Assembly (NCBI RefSeq): GCF_024461735.1
Contig: NZ_JANGAD010000002.1
Location: 186,001 to 250,000 of the forward strand
Direction of reading: 5' to 3'
Origin: Anaerotignum propionicum
Lineage (GTDB): Bacteria; Bacillota; Clostridia; Lachnospirales; Anaerotignaceae
Length of the DNA stretch: 64,000 nucleotides
The notes under the pieces are model-generated. The model searched no databases, was not told the DNA's origin, and was given only the letters and a program-made list of their open reading frames with translations. The position numbers and the translations under genes were made by a program. Shown here piece by piece: positions 42,629 to 51,604 of this stretch (the stretch's first letter is position 1; every line of letters begins with the position of its first letter).

Positions 42629-42700
42629 TTGAAACAGACGAATGTTCAGAATGATTTATAGATGGTGTTTGATACACCAAAGGGAGGCATCCTGTTTCAA
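42629..42700 (-). other. Intercistronic RNA structure between mreD and PBP2 genes
   Basis: TTGAAACAG (42629-42637) and CTGTTTCAA (42692-42700) are perfectly complementary. They enclose a small GGTGT/ACACC hairpin (42664-42678). On the mRNA the outer stem ends a few bases before the PBP2 ribosome site, so it could affect processing or translation. Confidence 0.4.
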
Positions 42701-42712
42701 GATTGATTGTGC

Positions 42713-43225
42713 CTAGAATAGGCGGTATCTGTACTTTTCTTTCAGCTCCAACCATTCGTTGATGCCAAATAAAACCCGGTAAATGGGCACTGTAACGATT
42801 GCGTTGTAAACAATAGTAGGAAGAAATACTTTTAGTATAAAAAATAAAAGATTTCCGTCCTTTCTTAATATCAGTTCTGTGGCAAAGTGTATGAATTCAT
42901 ATGCCCCCGCTGCAATAGTGCAAAAAATAATTGGCAGGAGATAGTTCTCTCTATAAAAATTCTTTTGACTTTTTCCAGTGAAATAGCTGATAACCAGAAA
43001 TAAAAGAAGGTAGTAACCTTTGCTTGTACCAAAAAAAATATCAAACAACAATCCTGTACAGATACCTGCAATACAGCCCTCGTTGCTGCCCCGCAAAAGG
43101 GCGTAAGAAACAACAATAATCAATGCAGTGTTGGGAAAAATCCCCTGAATAGCAAGATGTTGAAATAAAGTTGTTTGCAATATGAAGTTAATCAATACCG
43201 TTAGGGCTGTAACAAGGATTCTCAA
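42713..43225 (-). CDS. mreD: Rod shape-determining protein MreD
   Basis: The 170-residue integral membrane protein has about five helices and the MreD pattern (FPNTALIIVVSYALLRG and GICTGLLFDIFFG). It belongs to the elongasome with MreB and MreC. Its start overlaps the mreC stop by four bases. Confidence 0.88.
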   Translation of the reverse strand: MRILVTALTVLINFILQTTLFQHLAIQGIFPNTALIIVVSYALLRGSNEGCIAGICTGLLFDIFFGTSKGYYLLLFLVISYFTGKSQKNFYRENYLLPIIFCTIAAGAYEFIHFATELILRKDGNLLFFILKVFLPTIVYNAIVTVPIYRVLFGINEWLELKEKYRYRLF

Positions 43226-44085
43226 GGGTTTTCCTCCGTTGAATTTTTATCAATGACCAAAAGGGTGCCCAAATGCTTTAAATCCACAAAGGGCTCGATG
43301 ATTGCATATTTTGTCAACCCATTGGCGTCGGTTTCGATTTTTGTAACTTTGCCAATGGAGAGTCCTTCGGGATAAACATCGGAAAGTTGTGATGTTACAA
43401 TCTCATCACCTACTGCAATTTGGGCTTCGCCGTCGATATATTCCATTTTACACAGACCGTTGTTCATCAGGGTGTAATCACCTTTTACGACGCCTAAATC
43501 GCCGGTGCGCAGGCTCATGGCAGGTACGGCACTTCTGCTGTCTAATATAGATTGGGCCTTGGAATAATTTTTGCCGCTTTCCAAAATCTTGCCAACCACG
43601 CCACCAGGGGCAATGAGGATCATATTTGCTGAAACGCCATCTGTCGTGCCTTTGTCTGTGGTAAAAGTGTTATACCAAACACCGGGGTTTTTTGCAATAA
43701 TCTTTGTTCCTGTACTTTTATAGTCAGGATATTTCTGAGCAATTTTCAGCAAAGCGGATAATCGTATGTTTTCTTTTTCATACTGCTCCAAACGTTTGCT
43801 TTCATCCTGTAGCTTTGCCAAATCTTCTTTTAACTGAGCATTTTCCTCTAAAAGAGCGGTTTTATCTTTTGCAGAGTCGGAAGTGCTTTCCACCCAGTTC
43901 CCGATACCCGTTGTGATATCCTGAAAGGGCGTAACAACAAAGCCAACAACGCTTTCCAGCAAAGTGGCATTCATGTTTTTTCCGCCTGCAAATAATGCAA
44001 TGACAGTTATAATGATGATAAAACCAGCAATAATTTTCTTTTTATGTTCTTCCCAAAATTGAATCAAAGTGAAACGCTCCTTCAA
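43222..44085 (-). CDS. mreC: Rod shape-determining protein MreC
   Basis: The 287-residue protein has one N-terminal membrane helix (about 16-33) and a coiled coil (about 75-115). The MreC beta domain follows (GVVGKILESGKNYSKAQSILD and SRSAVPAMSLRTGDLGVVKG regions). It links cytoplasmic MreB with periplasmic-side PBP2. It follows mreB by 28 bases. Confidence 0.93.
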   Translation of the reverse strand: MKERFTLIQFWEEHKKKIIAGFIIIITVIALFAGGKNMNATLLESVVGFVVTPFQDITTGIGNWVESTSDSAKDKTALLEENAQLKEDLAKLQDESKRLEQYEKENIRLSALLKIAQKYPDYKSTGTKIIAKNPGVWYNTFTTDKGTTDGVSANMILIAPGGVVGKILESGKNYSKAQSILDSRSAVPAMSLRTGDLGVVKGDYTLMNNGLCKMEYIDGEAQIAVGDEIVTSQLSDVYPEGLSIGKVTKIETDANGLTKYAIIEPFVDLKHLGTLLVIDKNSTEENP

Positions 44086-44113
44086 GGCTAGGGGATACCC
44101 TTATATTTTTGGA

Positions 44114-45142
44114 TTAAAAGAGTGCTTTTCTGGGAGAGATCAGCACAGATTTCAATTTGTCAATGTGCTCCAAAACAAGACCTGTACCCATTGCAACACA
44201 ATTAAGTGGTTCATTGGCAATATGGACGGGCATTCCTGTTTCAGAAGAAATCAGTCTATCCAATCCTCTCAGCAGTGCGCCGCCCCCTGTGAGGGTAATT
44301 CCCAATTCCATAATATCAGCAGCCAATTCAGGCGGGGTTGCTTCTAATGTTTGTTTAATGGTTTCAATAACGGAATTTACAGGTTCAGCTAGTGCTTCAC
44401 GAATGTGAATGGAGGTAATTTCAACGGTTTTTGGCAAACCACTAATCAAATCCCTGCCACGAATTTCCATCAATTCTTCTTTTTCCAAAGGATATGCTGA
44501 ACCGATGGTGATTTTGATTTCCTCTGCTGTACGGTCACCAATGGCCAGGTTGAATTCTCTTTTAATAAAGTTCACAATGGCATTGTCCAAAGCGTCGCCG
44601 GCTACCCGTAGGGAGGTGCTGGTAACGATACCGCCAAGGGAAATCACGGCTACCTCGCTTGTACCACCGCCGATGTCAACAACCATGCTGCCAGTGGGGT
44701 CGGCAATGGGAAGTCCTGCACCTATGGATGCAGCCATGGGTTCCTCAATCAAATAGGTGTCTTTATCCTTAGAGCCTGCAGCAATGGCAGCCTCTAAAAC
44801 TGCTCTCTTTTCCACTTCTGTAACGCCGGAAGGCACGCAAATAACAATGCGTGGTCTTGGGCCAAACATAGAGCGAACGTATGCCTTGTTGATAAAATAA
44901 CGTAACATTGCCTGCGTTACATCAAAATCTGCAATTACACCATCCTTCATGGGGCGAATGGCAACGATATTGCCAGGAGTACGGCCAATCATGTCTTTTG
45001 CCTCATTTCCAACGGCAAGAACCTCTTTTGTTTGTGTGTTAATGGCAACAACAGATGGTTCATTTACAATGATGCCCTTCTCTTTCATATATACCAGTGT
45101 ATTAGCGGTACCCAAGTCGATACCCATATCCTTAGAAAACAT
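44114..45142 (-). CDS. mreB: Rod shape-determining actin homologue MreB
   Basis: The 342-residue MreB has the actin-fold phosphate loops [10 protein letters not shown] (about residues 8-17) and [11 protein letters not shown], plus the adenosine motif GGGALLRGL. It forms membrane-bound filaments that guide wall elongation. It heads the mre-mrd-min operon, with RBS AAAGGGG and a good promoter upstream. Confidence 0.96.
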   Translation of the reverse strand: MFSKDMGIDLGTANTLVYMKEKGIIVNEPSVVAINTQTKEVLAVGNEAKDMIGRTPGNIVAIRPMKDGVIADFDVTQAMLRYFINKAYVRSMFGPRPRIVICVPSGVTEVEKRAVLEAAIAAGSKDKDTYLIEEPMAASIGAGLPIADPTGSMVVDIGGGTSEVAVISLGGIVTSTSLRVAGDALDNAIVNFIKREFNLAIGDRTAEEIKITIGSAYPLEKEELMEIRGRDLISGLPKTVEITSIHIREALAEPVNSVIETIKQTLEATPPELAADIMELGITLTGGGALLRGLDRLISSETGMPVHIANEPLNCVAMGTGLVLEHIDKLKSVLISPRKALF

Positions 45143-45232
45143 TTTTAAAGCCCCTTTCCTATAAGAGAACCTGTTTTAATACAGATTTCATTGTTGGCAT
45201 AAGTAATATTTCTATAAAAAGCCTTATATTCT

Positions 45233-45261
45233 ATCATAACTCTTTTTATGAATCTTTTCAA
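45233..45261 (-). promoter_or_regulatory. Promoter of the mreB operon
   Basis: On the minus strand TTGAAA (45261-45256) and TATGAT (45238-45233) are 17 bases apart. Just upstream, ACTGCC and GGCAGT arms with a following TTTTT (about 45265-45298) form a further terminator-like hairpin that would insulate the operon. Confidence 0.6.
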
Positions 45262-45322
45262 TAAAAATTGACTGCCATTTTTATTGAAATGGGCAGTTCT
45301 TCCATCCTGTAAAAATGACAGA

Positions 45323-45347
45323 AAAAAAGCCGCCAGGCGGCTATGAT
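45323..45347 (-). terminator. Terminator of the DUF4321 gene
   Basis: On the minus strand AGCCGCC and GGCGGCT are followed by seven T residues. Confidence 0.85.
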
Positions 45348-45349
45348 AT

Positions 45350-45607
45350 TTACAGCTTACGGTATACCATGAATGCAACGAAAATGCCAATAATTCCCGC
45401 GATGGTAAATCGAATGGTAATGGCAAACTGTAGGGTAAGCACGCCGATATCAAGAACCAGCGGAGAGGTAAGACCAAACTTGCTGCCATAGGTCAGCCAA
45501 TTTAGTGCAGGTACATCTGCAAAGAGGCTTCCGATAAACCCACCAAGAACAACGCCGGCTAAAATAAATAAAACCAGCACCCAAACATTTTTTGTTTGCC
45601 CCTTCAA
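45350..45607 (-). CDS. DUF4321 family small membrane protein
   Basis: The 85-residue protein has two membrane helices (about 8-30 and 60-80) and the segment GGFIGSLFADVPALNWLTYG seen in DUF4321 proteins of Clostridia, often encoded near mreB. The function is unknown. It starts at TTG with AGGGGGAG about seven bases upstream, and no ATG alternative exists. It has its own promoter and terminator. Confidence 0.82.
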   Translation of the reverse strand: MKGQTKNVWVLVLFILAGVVLGGFIGSLFADVPALNWLTYGSKFGLTSPLVLDIGVLTLQFAITIRFTIAGIIGIFVAFMVYRKL

Positions 45608-45691
45608 ACTTGTCTCCCCCTAACTTCTTCTGAGCAAAAATGCAACAGTACCGTAGAACAGTATATTTCAATCTGCTGCTTATTGCAAGTA

Positions 45692-45720
45692 ATTATACCA
45701 TATTTGGAAAATAGGGTAAA
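45692..45720 (-). promoter_or_regulatory. Promoter of the DUF4321 gene
   Basis: On the minus strand TTTACC (45720-45715) and TATAAT (45697-45692) have 17-base spacing. The stretch 45721-46018 beyond it is AT-rich and shows no gene. Confidence 0.65.
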
Positions 45721-46018
45721 GGGAACAAAAAATAAAAATCAATTAAAAGTGTCGGTCAAAAAGTCAATATATGTTGAAAAAAGTCTAGTTCAAAACAGTT
45801 TAGAAATAAAAAGTGTTAAAACGAAATATTCCTTGAATGGTATGTTGGAATCCTGAAATTTTTTAAACATCAATTTTACACCCGCAGTTTTAAAAACTAT
45901 TTTAATTAGAAGGGCCTTAAAAATATTTTTTGGAGTTGAATTAGTGGTGAGTCATTTTATGTTTGATGTAAATAAACATGTAGCTTTTTTCTTGCTACAA
46001 TTCATCATTCTAAATGAA

Positions 46019-46067
46019 AAGAAGCCCCTTTCTATAAGCTTTTCAACTTACAAAAAGGGGCTACTGG
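46019..46067 (-). terminator. Terminator of the rnf operon
   Basis: On the minus strand AGCCCCTTT and AAAGGGGCT pair across a loop of about 20 bases, followed by TCTTTTC. Confidence 0.75.
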
Positions 46068-46078
46068 TTACGGATTAA

Positions 46079-46984
46079 TTATTCAGTTTTTGCTTCTTCC
46101 TTTGCAGGAGCTTCCTCTTTGGTGGCTTCTGTTTTAGGAGCCTCCGCCTTAGGAGCAGCCTGAGCAGGAGGTGCGGGTTTTTTGCCCGTAATTACGTTCT
46201 TAGGACACTTATTCGCACAAATACCACAAGCTTTACATTTATCGTAATCAATCACTGCCAGGTTGTCAATGACATGGATTGCGTCAAAAGGACAATTCTT
46301 TTCGCAAATTTTACATGCAATACAACCAACAGAGCAAACCTGCATTACGTTTTTGCCAATGTCCTTAGAGGAGCACTGAACTTTAACTTTATTTTTAGCA
46401 GGCAGAAGTTCAATGATATGCTTAGGGCATGCGGATACGCATTTGCCACAAGCAACACACTTATCTTTATCAACCACTGCAATGCCATCTTGAATTTCGA
46501 TTGCATCAAAAGCACAAGCCTTTTTACAGCTGCCAAGTCCTAAGCAACCATAAGAGCAGCTTTTAGCGCCACCGGAAGCCAATTGAACAGCCATATTACA
46601 ATCGTCAATACCAAAATACTCATATTTATCTTTTGCTTTTTCGCAAGTGCCACCACATTTAATAAATGCAGCAACAGGGTCGGCAGCAGAAGCTGTAACA
46701 CCCATAATAGCACCAACTTTTTCAGCAACTGCAGCACCACCAACGGGACAACCGTTTACAGGTGCGTTTCCAGCTGCAATTGCAGTTGCAAGACCGCCGC
46801 AACCGGGGAATCCACAGCCGCCGCAGTTTGCGCCGGGAAGAACCTCTAAAATTTCACCAATTTTGGGGTCTTCCTCAACTTTGAAAACCTCACCGGCGAT
46901 GCCAAGGCCTGCGCCAAAAACAACACCGAGTCCACCGATACTGAGGACCGGCAGTACAATATTTAACATGTCCATTTTTGTCAC
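46079..46984 (-). CDS. rnfB: Rnf complex subunit B (Fe-S ferredoxin-type)
   Basis: The 301-residue RnfB has an N-terminal membrane helix, then the Fe-S motif GANCGGCGFPGCGG (about residues 49-62). Further cysteine clusters include two ferredoxin-type CxxCxxCxxxCP sets (CVACGKCVSACPKHI and CKACGICANKCPKNV). It passes electrons from reduced ferredoxin into the complex. The C-terminal 35 residues are Ala/Glu/Lys/Pro-rich. It is the last gene of rnfCDGEAB. Confidence 0.95.
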   Translation of the reverse strand: MTKMDMLNIVLPVLSIGGLGVVFGAGLGIAGEVFKVEEDPKIGEILEVLPGANCGGCGFPGCGGLATAIAAGNAPVNGCPVGGAAVAEKVGAIMGVTASAADPVAAFIKCGGTCEKAKDKYEYFGIDDCNMAVQLASGGAKSCSYGCLGLGSCKKACAFDAIEIQDGIAVVDKDKCVACGKCVSACPKHIIELLPAKNKVKVQCSSKDIGKNVMQVCSVGCIACKICEKNCPFDAIHVIDNLAVIDYDKCKACGICANKCPKNVITGKKPAPPAQAAPKAEAPKTEATKEEAPAKEEAKTE

Positions 46985-46994
46985 CCTCCCTGCA

Positions 46995-47573
46995 TTAAAG
47001 TTTGATCAAGCCGGAGAAGCCTAAGAATGCGATGGACATAAGGCCTGCTGTAAGCAGAGCCAAAGGGAAACCATCAAAGGCCTTCGGTGTATCATTGTCT
47101 GCGATTCTTTCACGGATACCTGCAAACAGAATAATCGCCAAAGCGAAGCCTGTTGCACCACCAAAACCGTTTAATACGGATTCGATGAAGTTATAGTTCT
47201 TCTGCATATTCAAAACGGCAACACCCAATACAGCACAGTTTGTTGTAATCAAAGGAAGGAATACGCCCAGTGCCTGATAAAGCGCAGGAGCAGCTTTCTT
47301 TAAGAACATTTCTACGAACTGTACTAAGGATGCGATAACCAAAATGAACGCAATGTTATACAAATATGTGATGTTCAAAGGCACTAAGATCAGAGCATAA
47401 ACAAGCCATGCTGCTGCTGCTGCCAAGGACATAACGAAGATAACGGCTACACCCATACCTACTGCTGTTTCAAGTTTTTTAGAAACGCCGAGGAAGGGGC
47501 AAATACCTAAGAACTGAGATAATACGTAGTTGTTTACGAAAATCCCGGCCAAAACCAATAAAATTAGATTCAT
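46995..47573 (-). CDS. rnfA: Rnf complex subunit A
   Basis: The 192-residue membrane protein has six helices and the RnfA/NqrE pattern ([20 protein letters not shown], residues 9-28). It carries half of the intramembrane Fe-S site shared with RnfE and helps form the ion channel. It sits between rnfE and rnfB. Confidence 0.95.
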   Translation of the reverse strand: MNLILLVLAGIFVNNYVLSQFLGICPFLGVSKKLETAVGMGVAVIFVMSLAAAAAWLVYALILVPLNITYLYNIAFILVIASLVQFVEMFLKKAAPALYQALGVFLPLITTNCAVLGVAVLNMQKNYNFIESVLNGFGGATGFALAIILFAGIRERIADNDTPKAFDGFPLALLTAGLMSIAFLGFSGLIKL

Positions 47574-47590
47574 TTAATTTCCCCTCCTTC

Positions 47591-48190
47591 TCAAGCTTTT
47601 TTCTTGTTTCTGAAATGATTTAAAGCAGCCATCAAGCAACCTAATGTAAAGAATGCACCAGGAGCCATAACGAACAGTAATGTTCTGGGGAATGCAGCGG
47701 GAAGTACAGTAATATCAAATAATGTACCTGCACCAATGAATTCACGAACCAAACCTAAAACGCCCAAAGCTATTGTAAATCCAAGACCCATACCAATACC
47801 ATCACAGATTGCAGCCACAGGACCATTCTTGAAAGCAAATGCTTCTGCTCTTGCAAGAATGATACAGTTAACTACAATCAGAGGGATATAAAGCCCCAAA
47901 GATGCGTTCAATGCTGGCAAGTAAGCTTTAAGCAAGAATTCAATTACTGTTACGAATGCAGCAATAACAACGATAAAGCATGGAATTCTAACTTTATCGG
48001 GAATAATTTTTCTCAGTAAAGAGATGAAGAGGTTGGCGAAAATCAAAACCGCTGCAGTGGAAAGACCCATGCCGATACCATTAATGGCGGAGCTTGTTAC
48101 AGCCAAAGTGGGGCACATACCGATAACCTGCACAAAGGTAGGGTTTTCGTCAATAATACCGTTTTTAATAATTTTCAATGGGTTAGCCAT
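47591..48190 (-). CDS. rnfE: Rnf complex subunit E
   Basis: The 199-residue membrane protein is homologous to RnfA/NqrD (NPTFVQVIGMCPTLAVT). ATG 48190 overlaps the rnfG stop in TAATG and has GGAGGTG upstream. The frame open to 48220 has no ribosome site. It forms the inverted partner of RnfA. Confidence 0.94.
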   Translation of the reverse strand: MANPLKIIKNGIIDENPTFVQVIGMCPTLAVTSSAINGIGMGLSTAAVLIFANLFISLLRKIIPDKVRIPCFIVVIAAFVTVIEFLLKAYLPALNASLGLYIPLIVVNCIILARAEAFAFKNGPVAAICDGIGMGLGFTIALGVLGLVREFIGAGTLFDITVLPAAFPRTLLFVMAPGAFFTLGCLMAALNHFRNKKKA

Positions 48191-48729
48191 TAATAAGCAC
48201 CTCCGTTCGCAGCAAACCATTCCAAAGCGTCATTTGCACCGCTTGTTACGGCTCTGGAAGTGATTGTGGAGCTAGTAATAGGAACAACTTCGCCGCCATC
48301 CTTAGTTACAGCCAATGTACCGGACATGCCAGTAAACTGGTCATAGAAGGAAGGATCGGTGGATTTTGCACCTAAACCGGGTGTTTCGGAGTGTTTTGTA
48401 ACACGCAGACCGGTGATCACGCCGTCTGCATCAATGCCAACCATTGTATTTACAGCGCCGCCAAAGCCGCTAGGCTCAGTTGTGATAACGAAACCGCCGT
48501 TGTCTGCTTTGTAGACAGCAGTCAAGGAGCCTGTTAAGTCTGCATCTGTAATTTCTTCAAAAGAGGTAGCATCAGGCATAACAGCCTTCATGGATGCTGC
48601 TCTTGTTTGTTCTTCCTGCAATCTGATGGGTTCAGCAGTAATGGACTGAACTGCACCTAAAGCTGCCGCAGCAACGCCGGCGATAATCAGCAATATCACA
48701 GCAGGTCTAATAACTTCTTTCATGTTCAT
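48190..48729 (-). CDS. rnfG: Rnf complex subunit G (covalent FMN)
   Basis: The 179-residue protein has one N-terminal membrane helix and an extracytoplasmic FMN domain. The flavin-attachment region near the C-terminus reads TSSTITSRAV, where many homologues have SGAT. The acceptor threonine is kept. It overlaps rnfD by four bases and rnfE by one. Confidence 0.92.
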   Translation of the reverse strand: MNMKEVIRPAVILLIIAGVAAAALGAVQSITAEPIRLQEEQTRAASMKAVMPDATSFEEITDADLTGSLTAVYKADNGGFVITTEPSGFGGAVNTMVGIDADGVITGLRVTKHSETPGLGAKSTDPSFYDQFTGMSGTLAVTKDGGEVVPITSSTITSRAVTSGANDALEWFAANGGAY

Positions 48730-49688
48730 GCTTTTTTCGCCTCCTTTACTTTAGGCAGTGCACCAAAGATTGTAGGCTCTGTGAGTCTTTCAATCAGGGG
48801 TACTGTCAAGTTCATAATCAGGATGGAGTAGGATACACCTTCAGGGTAACCGCCAAAAATTCTGATTAGTGTTGTCAACAAACCACAGCCAATGGCAAAG
48901 ATAATTTGTCCCTTAGATGTTACAGGGGAGGAAGCGTAGTCTGTTGCCATGAAGAATGCACCCAGCATCAAGCCGCCTGCAAAAATTTCATATGTGGGAA
49001 CACGCAGACCTTTTCTGCCGATTAATGCGGTCAGAATGAAAACGGTTGCGATATAAATTACAGGAACTTTCCAGTTGATTACATGCTTTGCAATCAGATA
49101 AACACCGCCGATAATCAAAGCAATTGCACAGGTTTCACCCAAACAGCCGCCTACGTTACCAACCAATACATCTGTAAAGCTTGCATCGGGCATTACGCCG
49201 CCCTTCAGCTGTGCCATAGGTGTTGCAACTGCAACAGCATCTACACCGAAGTTACCTGCGGATGTCCAAGAAGTCATTTCGGTAGGGTAAGATGCCAATA
49301 AGAAAGCTCTACCAGCAAGGGCAGGGTTAATAAAGTTCTGACCCAAACCGCCGAAAAGCTGTTTTGCAAAGATAATTGCAAATGCACTACCAACAATCGC
49401 AACCCAAACAGGTGCAGCTGCGGGTAAGTTCATTGCCAAAAGCAAACCTGTTACAACAGCACTTAAATCGCTGATTGTAATGGGTTTTTTCAGTAATTTT
49501 TGATACAGCCATTCAAAGAAAACAGCAGATACAATGGCAGCAACCATCAGCATCAGTGCTCTCAAGCCGAAATAATAAATGCCCATCACGGAAGCAGGAA
49601 CCAAAGCAATGATTACATCACGCATGATGCTCTGGATAGATTCCTTAGAACGTACGTGAGGGGTACCGGATACTACAAAATTAGCCAT
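48726..49688 (-). CDS. rnfD: Rnf complex subunit D (membrane, FMN)
   Basis: The 320-residue RnfD/NqrB-type membrane protein has about nine helices. Conserved stretches are FGGLGQNFINPALAGRAFLL and a TDYASSPVTSKGQIIF region near the end. It takes part in Na+ or H+ translocation and binds FMN. It is the second gene of the operon. Confidence 0.94.
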   Translation of the reverse strand: MANFVVSGTPHVRSKESIQSIMRDVIIALVPASVMGIYYFGLRALMLMVAAIVSAVFFEWLYQKLLKKPITISDLSAVVTGLLLAMNLPAAAPVWVAIVGSAFAIIFAKQLFGGLGQNFINPALAGRAFLLASYPTEMTSWTSAGNFGVDAVAVATPMAQLKGGVMPDASFTDVLVGNVGGCLGETCAIALIIGGVYLIAKHVINWKVPVIYIATVFILTALIGRKGLRVPTYEIFAGGLMLGAFFMATDYASSPVTSKGQIIFAIGCGLLTTLIRIFGGYPEGVSYSILIMNLTVPLIERLTEPTIFGALPKVKEAKKA

Positions 49689-49706
49689 GTTTTATTCTCC
49701 CCCTTC

Positions 49707-51116
49707 TCAGTTCTTTTCAGCTTTCGCTTTTGCCTCTGCTTCAGCTTTCGCTCTTGCAGCTGCAGCCGCGGCCGCTTTTTTGCCTGCTTCAATTTTCTTC
49801 ACTGCACGAATGGACTGGGCAAGCTGACGCTTTGCAGGGCATTCATAGGAGCAGCTACCGCATTCGATACAATCCAAGCCATGGTGAGCCACAAAAGCAT
49901 CGCCTTCGCCTTTCAGTGCCAATGCGTTCAGCATGAAGGGCATAAGTCCCATAGGACAGTGGTCTACACACTTACCGCAACGAATACAGTTTCTTTCTTC
50001 GGGAATGTAAGCTTCCTCTTTTGTGAAGCAAAGCAAACCGGAAGTTGTTTTTACGGATGCAACATCCAAAGTATAAAGAGTAGGACCCATCATAGGACCG
50101 CCGGCAATCAGCTTTACAGGAGGATTTTCCTCGTTAAAGCCACCGATGGCATCAACCAAATCACGCAGAGTCATACCAATACGGATTTTGTAGTTGCCTG
50201 GGTTTTTGATACCTTGTCCGGAAACGGTTACCACTCTTCTCATCAAAGGTCTACCTTTTACGATAGCTCTTTCAATTGCAAGAACGGTGTCCACGTTATC
50301 AACGATACAGCCTGCACTTGCGGGCAGAGCGCCGGATTTTACTTCTCTTTTTGTAATGGCATAAATCAAGTGTTTTTCAGAACCCTGAGGGAACTTTGTC
50401 ACCAAGGGCTGAACAACAATATTGCTGATGCCTTCACAAGCCTTTGTCATAATCTCAATTGCCTTAGGCTTGTTCATTTCAATGCCGATTACACCTTTTG
50501 CATTAGGATGCAGCTTCAGCATAATCTGGAGACCTTTCACAATACGTTCTGGTTCTTCCACCATTAAACGATAATCGCATGTGAGGTATGGCTCACATTC
50601 TGCCGCATTGATTAAAATATAATCAATGGGGTTATCCTTGGGTGGATTCAGTTTTACATGGGTAGGGAAACCAGCACCACCCAAACCAACAACGCCTGCG
50701 TCTTTAATTGCCGCAAGAATTTCGTCGTTTGTCATTTTGGTGTAGTCTCTGCCTTGGTTCAAGCCTTCGATTTCTTCCATTTTGCCGTCGTTTTTCACAA
50801 CGATGGATTTTACCATTACGCCGCCGGGAACGAGCATAGGACGGATGTCCACAACTTCGCCGGATACGCTGGCAAAAATTGGAGAAGACATGAATGCGGG
50901 TGACTCTGCGATTTTCTGACCAACTTTTACATGATCACCAACAGCAACAAGAGGCTCACAAGGAGCGCCGATGTGCTGGCTCATGGGGTAGAACAATTCA
51001 GAGTTTTCCTTTGGGAGTATCACCTGAATAGGCTGCTCTGCGGACAGAGCTTTTCCATCAGGCGGATGAACTCCACGTTTGAACGTTAAAGCTTGCATAT
51101 TATCCCCCTCTGTCAA
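49707..51116 (-). CDS. rnfC: Rnf complex subunit C (NADH/FMN and Fe-S)
   Basis: The 469-residue RnfC has an N-terminal barrel and GGAGFPTHVK (about 145-154), which with the following region binds FMN and NADH. It also has two [4Fe-4S] motifs, CIRCGKCVDHCPMGL and CIECGSCSYECPAKR. The C-terminal tail is Ala/Lys/Glu-rich. It delivers electrons to NAD+. It is the first gene of the operon, with GGGGG upstream of ATG. Confidence 0.95.
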   Translation of the reverse strand: MTEGDNMQALTFKRGVHPPDGKALSAEQPIQVILPKENSELFYPMSQHIGAPCEPLVAVGDHVKVGQKIAESPAFMSSPIFASVSGEVVDIRPMLVPGGVMVKSIVVKNDGKMEEIEGLNQGRDYTKMTNDEILAAIKDAGVVGLGGAGFPTHVKLNPPKDNPIDYILINAAECEPYLTCDYRLMVEEPERIVKGLQIMLKLHPNAKGVIGIEMNKPKAIEIMTKACEGISNIVVQPLVTKFPQGSEKHLIYAITKREVKSGALPASAGCIVDNVDTVLAIERAIVKGRPLMRRVVTVSGQGIKNPGNYKIRIGMTLRDLVDAIGGFNEENPPVKLIAGGPMMGPTLYTLDVASVKTTSGLLCFTKEEAYIPEERNCIRCGKCVDHCPMGLMPFMLNALALKGEGDAFVAHHGLDCIECGSCSYECPAKRQLAQSIRAVKKIEAGKKAAAAAAARAKAEAEAKAKAEKN

Positions 51117-51248
51117 GTGTTTTTTGCGCTTGGGAAGCGCGAAGATTAGTTATACCTTCAAGAAATGATAGAACTATACGTACAACAGCAGTATTTTAAT
51201 ACAAAAATGAAGTTTTCACAACATATTTGTAAAAAAAACTGCAAAAGC

Positions 51249-51276
51249 TACATATTGCTAAAAAAGGTTTTGTCAA
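51249..51276 (-). promoter_or_regulatory. Promoter of the rnf operon
   Basis: On the minus strand TTGACA (51276-51271) and TATGTA (51254-51249) are 16 bases apart, giving a leader of roughly 130 nt. The remainder of 51117-51604 is AT-rich. Near rpoN a TG, one base, TAAAAT element (about 51526-51536) may be that gene's -10. No gene is seen. Confidence 0.55.
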
Positions 51277-51604
51277 AATCCATCAATTAAATTGTAGAAT
51301 CGCCTTATTTTGTACGCATAGAAAGGCATACAATCAATTTGTATGCTAAATATTAAGACCTACTTTAGTTTACTATTATTATCTAAAATTGTAAATGATA
51401 ATATATTACCATAATTGGTGGGGTTTTTCCCCTAGTTTTTTAAGGCAATTAGACAAAAACAAAGTGCCAAAAACAACAAACTCTTTACAACATGGCAGAA
51501 ATGTAGCTTTTTTTTTAGTGTAAACTGTGATAAAATGAAAAAAGTGCCAAAGACGAGAGAAACTTATTGTTAAAAATAAAATATATACAGAAGAGGGTGA
51601 TATC

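Noticed and set aside
49500..50567. Open frame of 355 codons on the plus strand opposite rnfD and rnfC
   Set aside because: It lies entirely antisense to two well-conserved genes, has no ribosome site and encodes a His/Asn/Cys/Ser-rich low-complexity product. It is a by-product of codon use on the other strand.
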